Positions 1 to 6,628 of a stretch of 6,793 bases of DNA are shown here, in pieces. The translations under genes and the position numbers were made by a program. Where the stretch lies: positions 1 through 6,793 of the forward strand of contig CANNLB010000146.1 in assembly GCA_947505565.1 (NCBI GenBank), written 5' to 3'. The notes under the pieces were generated by a model that made no database searches, had not been told where the DNA came from, and worked only from the letters and a program-made list of their open reading frames with translations. Numbering within the stretch: the stretch's first letter is position 1; each line of letters begins with the position of its first letter. This stretch comes from Acidobacteriota bacterium (GTDB lineage: Bacteria; Acidobacteriota; Terriglobia; Bryobacterales; Bryobacteraceae).

Positions 1-3000
1 GGTCGGAGCATCTCCGGGCTTTCGGATTGAAGCACACGGCGCGAGAGTTGGCGGCGGCGAACGCGGTACCGTTGGCGCCCGGCTCGGGGCTCGTCACTTC
101 GGTCGAAATGGCCGAGGCGGAGGCTTTCCGCATCGGCTATCCGGTGATGCTGAAGAGCACGGCGGGGGGCGGGGGCATCGGGATGCAAGTGTGTCTCGCG
201 GCTGCAGAGTTGGCCTCGGCTTACGAGACGGTGAAGCGGCTGAGCACGGCCAACTTCAAAGACGGCGGCATGTTCGTCGAGAAGTTCGTGGCGCGGGCGC
301 GGCACATCGAAGTGCAGATTTTTGGCGATGGCAAGGGCGAGGTGATCGCCCTCGGCGAACGCGATTGTTCGCTGCAGCGGCGGAATCAGAAAGTGGTGGA
401 GGAGACCCCGGCGCCGGACCTGCCCGAGAGCGTGCGGGCGGAGTTGCTCGGCGCGGCCGAACGGTTGGGCCGGGCCGTGAACTATGCCAACGCGGGGACA
501 GTCGAGTTCCTTTACGACGCCGACACCCGGGAGTTCTACTTCCTCGAAGTGAACACGCGGTTGCAGGTGGAGCACGGGGTAACCGAACAGGTTACGGGTG
601 TCGATTTGGTGGAGTGGATGGTGCGGCAGGCGGCGGGCGAACTGGAGTTGAAGCGCCCGGCAATTTGCGGCGCGTCGATCCAAGTCCGCGTTTATGCCGA
701 AGACCCGGGGCAGAGTTTCCGGCCCTCTTCGGGGCGGTTGACGGCGGCGAGTTTCCCGGCGGATGCGCGCATCGAAACGTGGGTGGAACGCGGCTCTGAG
801 GTGACGCCGTTCTATGACCCGATGATCGCGAAAGTGATCGTGACGGCGGAGAATCGGCCGGCGGCGATTGCGAAGATGCAGGCGGCGCTGGCCGAGACCC
901 GGGTGGCCGGGATTGCGACCAATGTCGAGTATTTGCGGCAGGTGGTTGGTTCCGCCGTGTTTGCGGATGCCGTGATGACGACGGGTTACTTGAACACGTT
1001 CAATTATCTGTCGAAGGCCGTTGACGTCCTCGACGGGGGCACGCAGACGACGGTGCAGGATTACCCCGGCCGGTTGGGCTATTGGGAAGTCGGCGTGCCG
1101 CCGTCGGGTCCGATGGATTCGCTGGCGTTCCAGTTGGCGAACCGTTTGGTGGGCAATGCGAGCCATGCGGCGGGGTTGGAATGCACGGTGACCGGCCCGA
1201 CGCTGAAGTTCCGGTCTGACGCGGTGATCGCGTTGACAGGTGCGGACATGGAAGCTAAGCTCGATGGCAAACGCGTCGCGCGCTGGGAGCCGATCGCGGT
1301 GAAGGCGGGTTCCACGCTGCGGATGAATCAGGTGGTGGGCGCGGGGATTCGGGCGTATCTGGCGGTGCGCGGCGGGTTCGATGTGCCCGAGTATTTGGGC
1401 AGCCGGGCGACGTTTGCCTTGGGCAAGTTTGGTGGCCATGGCGGACGGGTTTTGCGGGCCGGCGATGTGCTCGATGTGGACGGGATGATCGCCGGGGCGG
1501 CGGAGGGGTTTGCGTTCGCTCCGACGTACGGCAACCGGTGGGAGATCGGCGTTTTGTACGGCCCCTATGGCGCGCCGGACTACATGACCGATGCCGACAT
1601 CGCGATGTTTTTCGCGACCGATTGGAAGGTGCATTACAACTCGGATCGGACCGGCGTTCGGCTAATCGGTCCGAAGCCGGAGTGGGCGAGGAAGGACGGC
1701 GGCGAAGCCGGGCTGCACCCGTCGAACGTGCACGATAACGCCTACGCCGTCGGAACCGTCGACTTCACGGGCGACATGCCGATCATCCTGGGGCCGGACG
1801 GGCCGAGCCTGGGCGGGTTTGTTTGCCCGGCGACGATTGTGGCGGCGGAACTGTGGAAGATGGGTCAGTTGAAAGCCGGCGATACGGTTCGCTTTCAGCG
1901 GATGACAAATCAGCAGGCGGTGCAACTGGAATGGGAGTTGGATCGGGCGGTGGCGGGGTTGACGAAACTGCCGGAGTTGTTCGCCGAGGATGCGACCGAA
2001 GCGGCGATCGTGAAGTCCGTCGGCGACACGCTGTACCGGACGGCGGGCGATAAGTATCTGCTTGTCGAGTTCGGCGAACCGGTGTTGGACATGAAACTGC
2101 GCTTCCGCGTGCAGGCGCTGGCGCATTGGCTGACCGAGCGGCAGGTGCCGGGGGTGATCGACATCACTCCGGGCATACGGACGCTGCAGGTTCACTACGA
2201 TAGCCGGGTGCTTTCGCGGGCCGAACTGCTGGACATTTTGGCTTTGGCGGGGGACCGGACGGAGACCGAAGTGCCTTCGCGGATCGTGCATCTGCCGCTG
2301 AGTTGGGAGGACCCGCAGACGCTGCTGGCGATTCAAAAATATATGCAGAGCGTGCGGCCGGATGCGCCTTGGTGCCCTTCGAACATCGAATTCATTCGAC
2401 GCATCAACGGGCTGGATTCGGTTGAAGACGTGAAGCGGATCGTGTTTGACGCCAGCTACCTGGTGCTCGGTTTGGGCGATGTTTACCTGGGTGCGCCGGT
2501 GGCGACGCCGACCGATCCGCGGCATCGGCTGGTGACGACCAAGTACAACCCGGCGCGGACGTGGACGCCGGAGAATGCGGTGGGCATCGGCGGCGCTTAT
2601 CTGTGCGTGTATGGCATGGAGGGTCCGGGCGGCTACCAGTTCGTCGGGCGGACGATTCAGATGTGGAACACGTACAAGGCGACCGATGCGTTTGAAGCCG
2701 GGAAGCCCTGGCTGCTGCGCGGGTTCGACCAGATTCGGTTCTATCCGGTGGGGGCCGAGGAGTTGCTCGATTATCGGAAAGATTTCCCGTTGGGGCGGTT
2801 CCCGGTGAAGATTGAGCCGACGACGTTCCGGTTGACTCCGCCGCCGCCGGGGTCGGTAGAGTTCAAGCAGAAGCAGCAGGCGGCGTTCGAAGCTGAGCGC
2901 GAGCGTTGGGGAAACTTGGTCGCGCCGGAAGTTTTTGAGGAAGCTCCGCCGGTGGCCGACTTGGAGGTGCCGCCGGGGTGCCGGGCGCTGCGGGCGCCGA

Positions 3001-3209
3001 CGACGGCGAGCGTTTGGAGTCTCGATGTCGCCGCCGGGCAGCCGGTGAGCGAGGGCGAACGGCTCGTGATTCTGGAAGCGATGAAGATGGAGGTGGCGGT
3101 TTGTTCGCCGGTGACCGGTATTGTCCGCAAAGTGCTCGTGAGTAAGGGTAGTGTTGTGCAGGCCGGGCAAGCGTTGGTGATTTTGGAGGAGACTGTCGAT
3201 GCTGAATGA
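1..3209 (+). CDS. uca: Urea carboxylase, biotin-dependent (5'-truncated by window edge)
   Basis: This enzyme carboxylates urea to allophanate using ATP and bicarbonate in the cytoplasm; close homologues prefer guanidine. The frame is open from the first full codon (position 3), so 1068 residues are present. The family is about 1200 long, so roughly 115 N-terminal residues are missing and the TTG at 27 is not the start. Counting from position 3, I see the biotin carboxylase ATP-grasp glycine loop GGGGIGM (55-61), ERDCSLQRRNQK (119-130), EVNTRLQVEHG (182-192) and RVYAEDPGQSFRPSSG (229-244). The KipA-like (AHS2) carboxyltransferase half begins near VDVLDGGTQTTVQDYPG (340-356), followed by the KipI-like (AHS1) half with YLLVEFGEPVLDMKLRF and PWCPSNIEFIRRINGL. 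The C-terminal biotinyl domain carries EAMKMEV with the biotinylated Lys1028. All domains are intact. It overlaps the allophanate hydrolase gene by 11 bp. The family assignment is very secure; urea versus guanidine specificity is not. Confidence 0.97.
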   Translation, partial: SEHLRAFGLKHTARELAAANAVPLAPGSGLVTSVEMAEAEAFRIGYPVMLKSTAGGGGIGMQVCLAAAELASAYETVKRLSTANFKDGGMFVEKFVARARHIEVQIFGDGKGEVIALGERDCSLQRRNQKVVEETPAPDLPESVRAELLGAAERLGRAVNYANAGTVEFLYDADTREFYFLEVNTRLQVEHGVTEQVTGVDLVEWMVRQAAGELELKRPAICGASIQVRVYAEDPGQSFRPSSGRLTAASFPADARIETWVERGSEVTPFYDPMIAKVIVTAENRPAAIAKMQAALAETRVAGIATNVEYLRQVVGSAVFADAVMTTGYLNTFNYLSKAVDVLDGGTQTTVQDYPGRLGYWEVGVPPSGPMDSLAFQLANRLVGNASHAAGLECTVTGPTLKFRSDAVIALTGADMEAKLDGKRVARWEPIAVKAGSTLRMNQVVGAGIRAYLAVRGGFDVPEYLGSRATFALGKFGGHGGRVLRAGDVLDVDGMIAGAAEGFAFAPTYGNRWEIGVLYGPYGAPDYMTDADIAMFFATDWKVHYNSDRTGVRLIGPKPEWARKDGGEAGLHPSNVHDNAYAVGTVDFTGDMPIILGPDGPSLGGFVCPATIVAAELWKMGQLKAGDTVRFQRMTNQQAVQLEWELDRAVAGLTKLPELFAEDATEAAIVKSVGDTLYRTAGDKYLLVEFGEPVLDMKLRFRVQALAHWLTERQVPGVIDITPGIRTLQVHYDSRVLSRAELLDILALAGDRTETEVPSRIVHLPLSWEDPQTLLAIQKYMQSVRPDAPWCPSNIEFIRRINGLDSVEDVKRIVFDASYLVLGLGDVYLGAPVATPTDPRHRLVTTKYNPARTWTPENAVGIGGAYLCVYGMEGPGGYQFVGRTIQMWNTYKATDAFEAGKPWLLRGFDQIRFYPVGAEELLDYRKDFPLGRFPVKIEPTTFRLTPPPPGSVEFKQKQQAAFEAERERWGNLVAPEVFEEAPPVADLEVPPGCRALRAPTTASVWSLDVAAGQPVSEGERLVILEAMKMEVAVCSPVTGIVRKVLVSKGSVVQAGQALVILEETVDAE
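3185..3190 (+). promoter_or_regulatory. Ribosome binding site for allophanate hydrolase
   Basis: GGAGGA lies 8 nt before the ATG at 3199, inside the last codons of the urea carboxylase gene. It is the only near-perfect Shine-Dalgarno I found in front of a start in this window. It fixes the allophanate hydrolase start and, with the 11-bp overlap, suggests coupled translation of the two enzymes. Confidence 0.85.
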
Positions 3210-4989
3210 ACTGAGCTTTGATCTGAGTACGCTGCGAACGGGATACTTGGCCGGGACGTTTACCCCGGCCCAGGTGATTGCGGAGGCGCGGCGGCGGGCG
3301 GGCGGTGGCCGACCGGTTTGGATCTCGATGGCCGAGGGCGCGGAGGTGCCGGAGTTCGATGCGGCGAAGCCGTTGTCCGGCATTCCGTTTGCGGTGAAAG
3401 ACAATATCGACGTGGCTGGATGGGTGACGACGGCGGGCTGTCCGCAGTACGCCAATCGGCCGGAGAAAACAGCGACCGTGGTGCAGCGGTTGCTGGACGC
3501 CGGTGCGGTGCTGCTGGGCAAGACGAATCTGGACCAGTTTGCGACGGGTTTGGTGGGGACGCGGTCGCCTTATGGGGCTTGCAGCAGCGTCTTTGATGAA
3601 ACGTATATTTCGGGGGGATCGAGTTCGGGGTCGGCGGTGGCGGTGGGCAAGGGGATGGTGACGTTTTCGCTGGGGACCGACACGGCGGGGAGCGGGCGGG
3701 TGCCGGCGGCGTTCAACAACCTGATTGGACTGAAGGCAACCAAGGGGATGGTGCCGACGAGCGGGGTGGTGCCGGCGTGCCGGACGCTGGACTGCGTGAC
3801 GGTATTTGCGTTTACTTGCGGAGATGCGCAGGCGGTGTTGCAGGTGGTGGCGGGCTTTGACGAGACCGATTCGTACTCGCGGCCCAAGCGGGTGGCGGCG
3901 CAGCCCTGGGCGGTGGGCGGCTTCCGCTTCGGCGTGCCGCAGAAAGAGCTGTTGCAGTTCTTCGGCGATGCCGAGGCCGAGGCGCTGTATGGGCGAAGCG
4001 TAACGCGGCTGGAATCGCTGGGCGGGACGAAGGTGGAGATCGATTTTGCGGGGTTCCGGGAGACGGCGGATTTGTTGTATTCCGGGCCGTGGGTGAGTGA
4101 ACGGACGGCGGCGATTTCATCCTTCCTCACGACGAATGCCGCGGCGATGCACCCGGTGGTGCGGGAGATTATTCAGGGGGGGACCCGATACACGGCGCAG
4201 GCCGGGTTTGAGGCCGAATACAAGCTGGCCGCGCTGCGGCGGAAGACCGAGGCTGAGTGGAACAAGATGGACGTGATGCTGTTGCCGACGACGGGGACGA
4301 TCTACAAGATCGCGGCCGTGGAGGCCGAGCCGTTCAAGCTGAATACGAACCTGGGTTACTACACAAACTTTGTGAACCTGCTGGATTTGAGCGCGGTGGC
4401 ACTGCCGGCCGGGTTCCGGGGCAACGGGTTGCCGTTTGGGGTGACTCTGTTGGCGCCGGCGTTCTGCGAGACCGGTTTGCTGCTGATGGCCGATCGTTTG
4501 CATCGGTCGCAGGGGAAGCACCTGGGCGGTACGATGGCCGCTTTGGGCGCTACGCCGCCCATAGTGACGTCGCCGGTGCCTCCGGGCTGCACGTTAGTGG
4601 CCGTGGTGGGCGCGCACCTGAGCGGCATGCCGCTGAATGGGCAGTTGACCGAGCGCGGCGCGAAGCTGATGCGGACGACGCGGACGGCGATGCACTACAA
4701 GTTCTACGCGTTGCCGGGGACCAAGCCGCCGAAGCCGGGGCTTGTGCGCGGTGGTAGCGGCGTGGGAACGGGGATCGAAGTAGAGGTTTGGGCGATGCCG
4801 ACCGAGCATTATGGCAGTTTCGTTGCGCTCGTGCCGTCCCCGCTTTCGATTGGGACGTTGACGCTGGCGGATGGTTCGACGGTGCAGGGATTCCTGTGTG
4901 AGCCGTTTGCGGTGGAAAGCGGCCAGGAGATCACGCACTTGGGCGGCTGGCGGAACTATATGGCGACGTTAGCGAAGCCTTCGAGGTAG
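3199..4989 (+). CDS. atzF: Allophanate hydrolase (amidase-signature family)
   Basis: This enzyme hydrolyses allophanate, the product of the preceding carboxylase, to ammonia and CO2. The 596 residues match the usual length (about 600) of two-domain bacterial allophanate hydrolases. The amidase-signature Ser-cisSer-Lys triad is intact: Lys67 in FAVKDNID, Ser141 in GGSSSGSA (cis-Ser) and nucleophile Ser165 in DTAGSGRVPAA. The 24-residue gap between the two serines is the normal family spacing. The amidase domain covers about 1-450. The rest, from about VAVVGAHLSGMPLN to HLGGWRNY, is the C-terminal domain shared with AtzF and fungal Dur1,2, reported in a yeast homologue to help decarboxylate the intermediate. 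The ATG at 3199 is supported by GGAGGA 8 nt upstream and overlaps the carboxylase stop, so the two are one operon. The last 34 bp overlap the convergent phzF-like gene. Confidence 0.97.
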   Translation: MLNELSFDLSTLRTGYLAGTFTPAQVIAEARRRAGGGRPVWISMAEGAEVPEFDAAKPLSGIPFAVKDNIDVAGWVTTAGCPQYANRPEKTATVVQRLLDAGAVLLGKTNLDQFATGLVGTRSPYGACSSVFDETYISGGSSSGSAVAVGKGMVTFSLGTDTAGSGRVPAAFNNLIGLKATKGMVPTSGVVPACRTLDCVTVFAFTCGDAQAVLQVVAGFDETDSYSRPKRVAAQPWAVGGFRFGVPQKELLQFFGDAEAEALYGRSVTRLESLGGTKVEIDFAGFRETADLLYSGPWVSERTAAISSFLTTNAAAMHPVVREIIQGGTRYTAQAGFEAEYKLAALRRKTEAEWNKMDVMLLPTTGTIYKIAAVEAEPFKLNTNLGYYTNFVNLLDLSAVALPAGFRGNGLPFGVTLLAPAFCETGLLLMADRLHRSQGKHLGGTMAALGATPPIVTSPVPPGCTLVAVVGAHLSGMPLNGQLTERGAKLMRTTRTAMHYKFYALPGTKPPKPGLVRGGSGVGTGIEVEVWAMPTEHYGSFVALVPSPLSIGTLTLADGSTVQGFLCEPFAVESGQEITHLGGWRNYMATLAKPSR

Positions 4990-5741
4990 AGAACGGCGTG
5001 TCCGCTCATCTTTACTCGGTCGCCGGCTTCTTCGACGGTAAGATCTCCGCCGCGGGCGGAGATCTGGCGGGCCGTCATCCTCGTTTTTCCAAGGCGTCCG
5101 GCCCAGTAGGGGGTTAGAGTGCAGTGGGCGGAGCCCGTGACGGGGTCTTCGTCGACGCCGAGCGCCGGGGCGAAAAAGCGGGAGACGAAGTCGCTATGGT
5201 CACCGGGGGCGGTGACGATAACGGCGATGTGCGACAGGGCGGCGATGGCCTTCATGTCGGGCTTGAGAGCGGCTACAACGGCTTCCGAGGCGAAGACGCA
5301 GAGCAGGTCGCGGGCGGCGAGGACAGCCTGCGGCTCTGCGCCTAAAGCGGCGGTGATGGCGTCCGAAGCGGGAAGCGGGAGCGGGGGCCGGGAAGGGAAG
5401 TCGAGGGTGTATAGATCGGAGTTACGGGTGACCGTCAGCGGGCCGCTGCGGGACTGGAAGGTGACCGAGTCACCGGCGAGGCCAAGGCACTGAAAGAGCA
5501 CGAAGGCGGCGGCGAGGGTCGCGTGGCCGCACAGATCCATTTCGACCGTCGGGGTAAACCAGCGGAGGCGGTAGCCATCTGCTTCCTTGACGAAATAGGC
5601 CGTTTCGGCGATGTTGTTTTCGATGGCGATCGACTGGAGTAACGAATCCGGGAGCCAGTTTTCGAGCGGGCAAATGGCAGCTGGATTTCCGCCGAACAGA
5701 CGGGAAGTGAAGGCGTCCACTTGGTACAGGGGTAAACGCAT
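4956..5741 (-). CDS. PhzF-family isomerase/epimerase-like protein
   Basis: This is a 261-residue protein of the PhzF / diaminopimelate-epimerase-fold family. Members catalyse isomerisations, PhzF itself acting in phenazine synthesis, but most have no known substrate. I see the N-terminal LYQVDAFTSRLFGGNPAAI, the catalytic glutamate Glu46 in ENNIAETAYF, FTPTVEMDLCGHAT (63-75), and DEDPVTGSAHC (197-207), which supplies the second active-site half. The C-terminal RQISARGGDL and GHAVLYLEG segments are also typical. The frame stays open upstream to 5954, but that extension is low-complexity and is antisense to the codons of the next gene. The family N-terminus begins at the ATG at 5741. No phenazine genes are present, so a phenazine role is unsupported. 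The start lies 4 nt after the stop of the small gene 5746-6084, with no good Shine-Dalgarno, so translational coupling is likely. The family is secure; the substrate is unknown. Confidence 0.93.
   Translation of the reverse strand: MRLPLYQVDAFTSRLFGGNPAAICPLENWLPDSLLQSIAIENNIAETAYFVKEADGYRLRWFTPTVEMDLCGHATLAAAFVLFQCLGLAGDSVTFQSRSGPLTVTRNSDLYTLDFPSRPPLPLPASDAITAALGAEPQAVLAARDLLCVFASEAVVAALKPDMKAIAALSHIAVIVTAPGDHSDFVSRFFAPALGVDEDPVTGSAHCTLTPYWAGRLGKTRMTARQISARGGDLTVEEAGDRVKMSGHAVLYLEGFANVAI
5041..5065. repeat. Perfect inverted repeat, 11-bp arms and 3-nt loop
   Basis: The arms AGATCTCCGCC (5041-5051) and GGCGGAGATCT (5055-5065) are exactly complementary around GCG. The repeat lies inside phzF codons 226-234 and 52 bp after the allophanate hydrolase stop, so as RNA it would form a strong GC-rich hairpin on either transcript. 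No U-tract follows directly on either strand; on the + strand a T5 run comes 18 nt later (5084-5088). It may be an atypical terminator for the urea operon or a pause site for phzF. Part of it encodes RQISARGG, which I recall as conserved in this PhzF subgroup, so some of the symmetry may come from protein constraint. Confidence 0.6.
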
Positions 5742-5745
5742 GCCC

Positions 5746-6084
5746 TTATTGTATTCTCGCGCGGCCTCTTTCGTTGAGGACGAGTTCATCGAAGATGGCG
5801 AGGACCTGTTTGCGGTAGTCGTAGAGCTGGCGCAGATTGTCGCGGAAGTTGCCTTCGTACTGAGTTCCGTTGGTCCATTTTTTGTGGAGCAGGACGGGAA
5901 CGTCAATATCTCGGCGGAGCGACTCGATGGAGTGGCCGCGAAGAAAAAGGCCATAAAAGAGAGCTGCTTCGCGCCGGGGCGCGAGGGGATCGGTGAGATC
6001 TTTGTTCGGCGTTGAGAGCCGGGTTTCGAGTTGTGGAAAGGTACCCACGAAGAAATGAGTATAAACTCCCGGAGGCTCGGGCAT
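5746..6084 (-). CDS. Small conserved-looking protein with HTH-like segment
   Basis: This is a 112-residue protein of unknown function, cotranscribed with the PhzF-like gene (4-nt gap). It has no signal peptide or membrane segment. After a loose N-terminus, residues 37-70 run PRREAALFYGLFLRG, then HSIESLRRDIDVP and VLLHKKW. That resembles the helix-turn-helix pattern 'G.SI..L...L.V....V..W' of small DNA-binding and transposase-type proteins. A second predicted helix follows (LRQLYDYRKQVLAIFDELVLNE). I recall similar proteins in acidobacterial genomes but could not check. The start is uncertain. ATG 6084 is the only ATG, but it lies inside a possible -35 hexamer (TTGATG, 6087-6082). A GTG at 6048 would give 100 residues and keep the whole conserved-looking part. 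Neither start has a clear Shine-Dalgarno. DNA binding is inference only. Confidence 0.75.
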   Translation of the reverse strand: MPEPPGVYTHFFVGTFPQLETRLSTPNKDLTDPLAPRREAALFYGLFLRGHSIESLRRDIDVPVLLHKKWTNGTQYEGNFRDNLRQLYDYRKQVLAIFDELVLNERGRARIQ

Positions 6085-6087
6085 CAA
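6058..6087 (-). promoter_or_regulatory. Candidate sigma-70-type promoter for the 6084-4956 operon
   Basis: On the - strand, TTGATG (6087-6082, 4 of 6 to TTGACA) and TATACT (6063-6058, 5 of 6 to TATAAT) are separated by 18 bp. This is an AT-rich island in otherwise GC-rich DNA. If it is used, transcription would start near 6050 and exclude the ATG at 6084, leaving the GTG at 6048 as a nearly leaderless start for the small HTH-like gene. The call is motif-based only. Confidence 0.35.
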
Positions 6088-6100
6088 TAGAAAACTGCTA

Positions 6101-6235
6101 CTAGCCTACGAGTCTAGATTCGATGCGCCGGACCTTGCGGGTTCGGGCTTGTTTGCAATAGGTGCGGAGCAGGAAGACTAGGGCGAAAAAGGCCGCCGCT
6201 TCTATTGAGATGTTCAAGAATCCATTCGGGTGCAT
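6101..6235 (-). CDS. Possible 44-residue single-pass membrane peptide
   Basis: A short frame on the - strand runs from ATG 6235 to TAG 6103-6101. It encodes a hydrophobic helix around residues 13-23 (AAAFFALVFLL), then a strongly basic tail (RTYCKQARTRKVRRIESR). This is a typical N-out/C-in single-pass layout. The frame stays open upstream to 6310 without another ATG; that part reads LPLLPNAPFLGVDNRN and could belong to the protein if a non-ATG start is used. Its stop lies 16 nt before the ATG of the next - strand gene, so it could head that operon. No Shine-Dalgarno is visible, and the candidate promoter at 6087-6058 lies downstream of it. The hydrophobic-then-basic pattern argues against chance, but the short length keeps confidence low. 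I do not recognise a family. Confidence 0.4.
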   Translation of the reverse strand: MHPNGFLNISIEAAAFFALVFLLRTYCKQARTRKVRRIESRLVG

Positions 6236-6304
6236 GTTTCGGTTATCGACGCCAAGGAAGGGAGCGTTAGGCAGTAGGGGAAGACGCTTAGTATTCTGAT
6301 CGGC

Positions 6305-6310
6305 TATGAT
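6305..6310 (+). promoter_or_regulatory. Candidate -10 element, leaderless layout
   Basis: TATGAT (5 of 6 to TATAAT) ends 6 nt before the ATG at 6317. That would place the transcription start at or next to the A of the ATG. No convincing -35 lies at 16-19 bp, and the only SD-like bases (AGG, 6313-6315) are too close to the ATG to serve as a normal ribosome site. The rest of 6236-6316 shows only a weak 5-bp inverted repeat. Confidence 0.35.
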
Positions 6311-6316
6311 TCAGGC

Positions 6317-6628
6317 ATGAAAAGTTACTTTGGTTTATTGACGATGGCCAGTTTGGCGGCGGCGGAGACTTGGACGGGGACGGTGGTGGACGTAATGTGC
6401 AAGGGGAAGGACCTGGCGTCGCATACACGGGAGTGCGCGGTGACCTGCGCCAAAGGCGGGTACGGACTGGTGCTGGCAGATGGAAAGTTTGTGAAGTTTG
6501 ACGAGGGCGGGAACGCGCGGACGTTGGGGCAGTTGAAGAAGCTGACCCGGGAGAAGGACTTGAAGGCGAAGGTGACCGGCGAGTTGACCGGGGATGTGAT
6601 TAAGGTGCAGCAGGTGGAGTTTCAGTAA
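6317..6628 (+). CDS. Small exported three-cysteine protein
   Basis: This 103-residue protein carries a short Sec-type signal peptide (MKSYFGLLTMASLAAA) with likely cleavage after Ala16, leaving about 87 residues outside the inner membrane. The mature part reads as a small beta-rich domain, perhaps OB-like: TWTGTVVDVMC, then GYGLVLADGKFVKFDE, and a lysine-rich end DLKAKVTGELTGDVIKVQQVEF. It has Cys28, Cys40 and Cys44 with His36 between them (C-x11-C-x3-C). This could hold metal or pair two cysteines and leave one free. The layout matches a group of small secreted proteins with an 'SMC...C...C' core that I recall as common in acidobacteria, function unknown. ATG 6317 is the only in-frame ATG after the stop at 6275, and it has no proper Shine-Dalgarno. 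The last 29 bp overlap the convergent gene ending at 6600. Confidence 0.85.
   Translation: MKSYFGLLTMASLAAAETWTGTVVDVMCKGKDLASHTRECAVTCAKGGYGLVLADGKFVKFDEGGNARTLGQLKKLTREKDLKAKVTGELTGDVIKVQQVEFQ

Noticed and set aside
4..16. CGGAG-CAT-CTCCG hairpin at the left edge
   Set aside because: A 5-bp stem inside the carboxylase coding region is expected by chance in GC-rich DNA.
27..29. TTG as start of the urea carboxylase
   Set aside because: The frame is open to the window edge with family-like residues (EHLRAFGLKHTARELA), and the N-terminal part of the biotin carboxylase domain is missing, so the gene starts outside the window.
1662..3521. A 619-codon open frame on the - strand across both urea genes
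   Set aside because: It is antisense to secure carboxylase and amidase codons, is full of Arg/His/Pro/Gln low complexity, and crosses the boundary between two real genes. High GC makes stops rare in such shadow frames.
5119..5493. + strand open frame opposite phzF
   Set aside because: It is a shadow of the phzF frame with no recognisable motifs.
5742..5954. 71-residue N-terminal extension of the PhzF-like protein
   Set aside because: It is Ser/Thr-rich low complexity lying over the codons of the upstream gene in another frame. The PhzF family N-terminus (LYQVDAF) begins at the ATG at 5741.
6263..6288. AGCGT/ACGCT inverted repeat upstream of the exported protein gene
   Set aside because: A 5-bp stem with a 16-nt loop is too weak to call an operator or attenuator.
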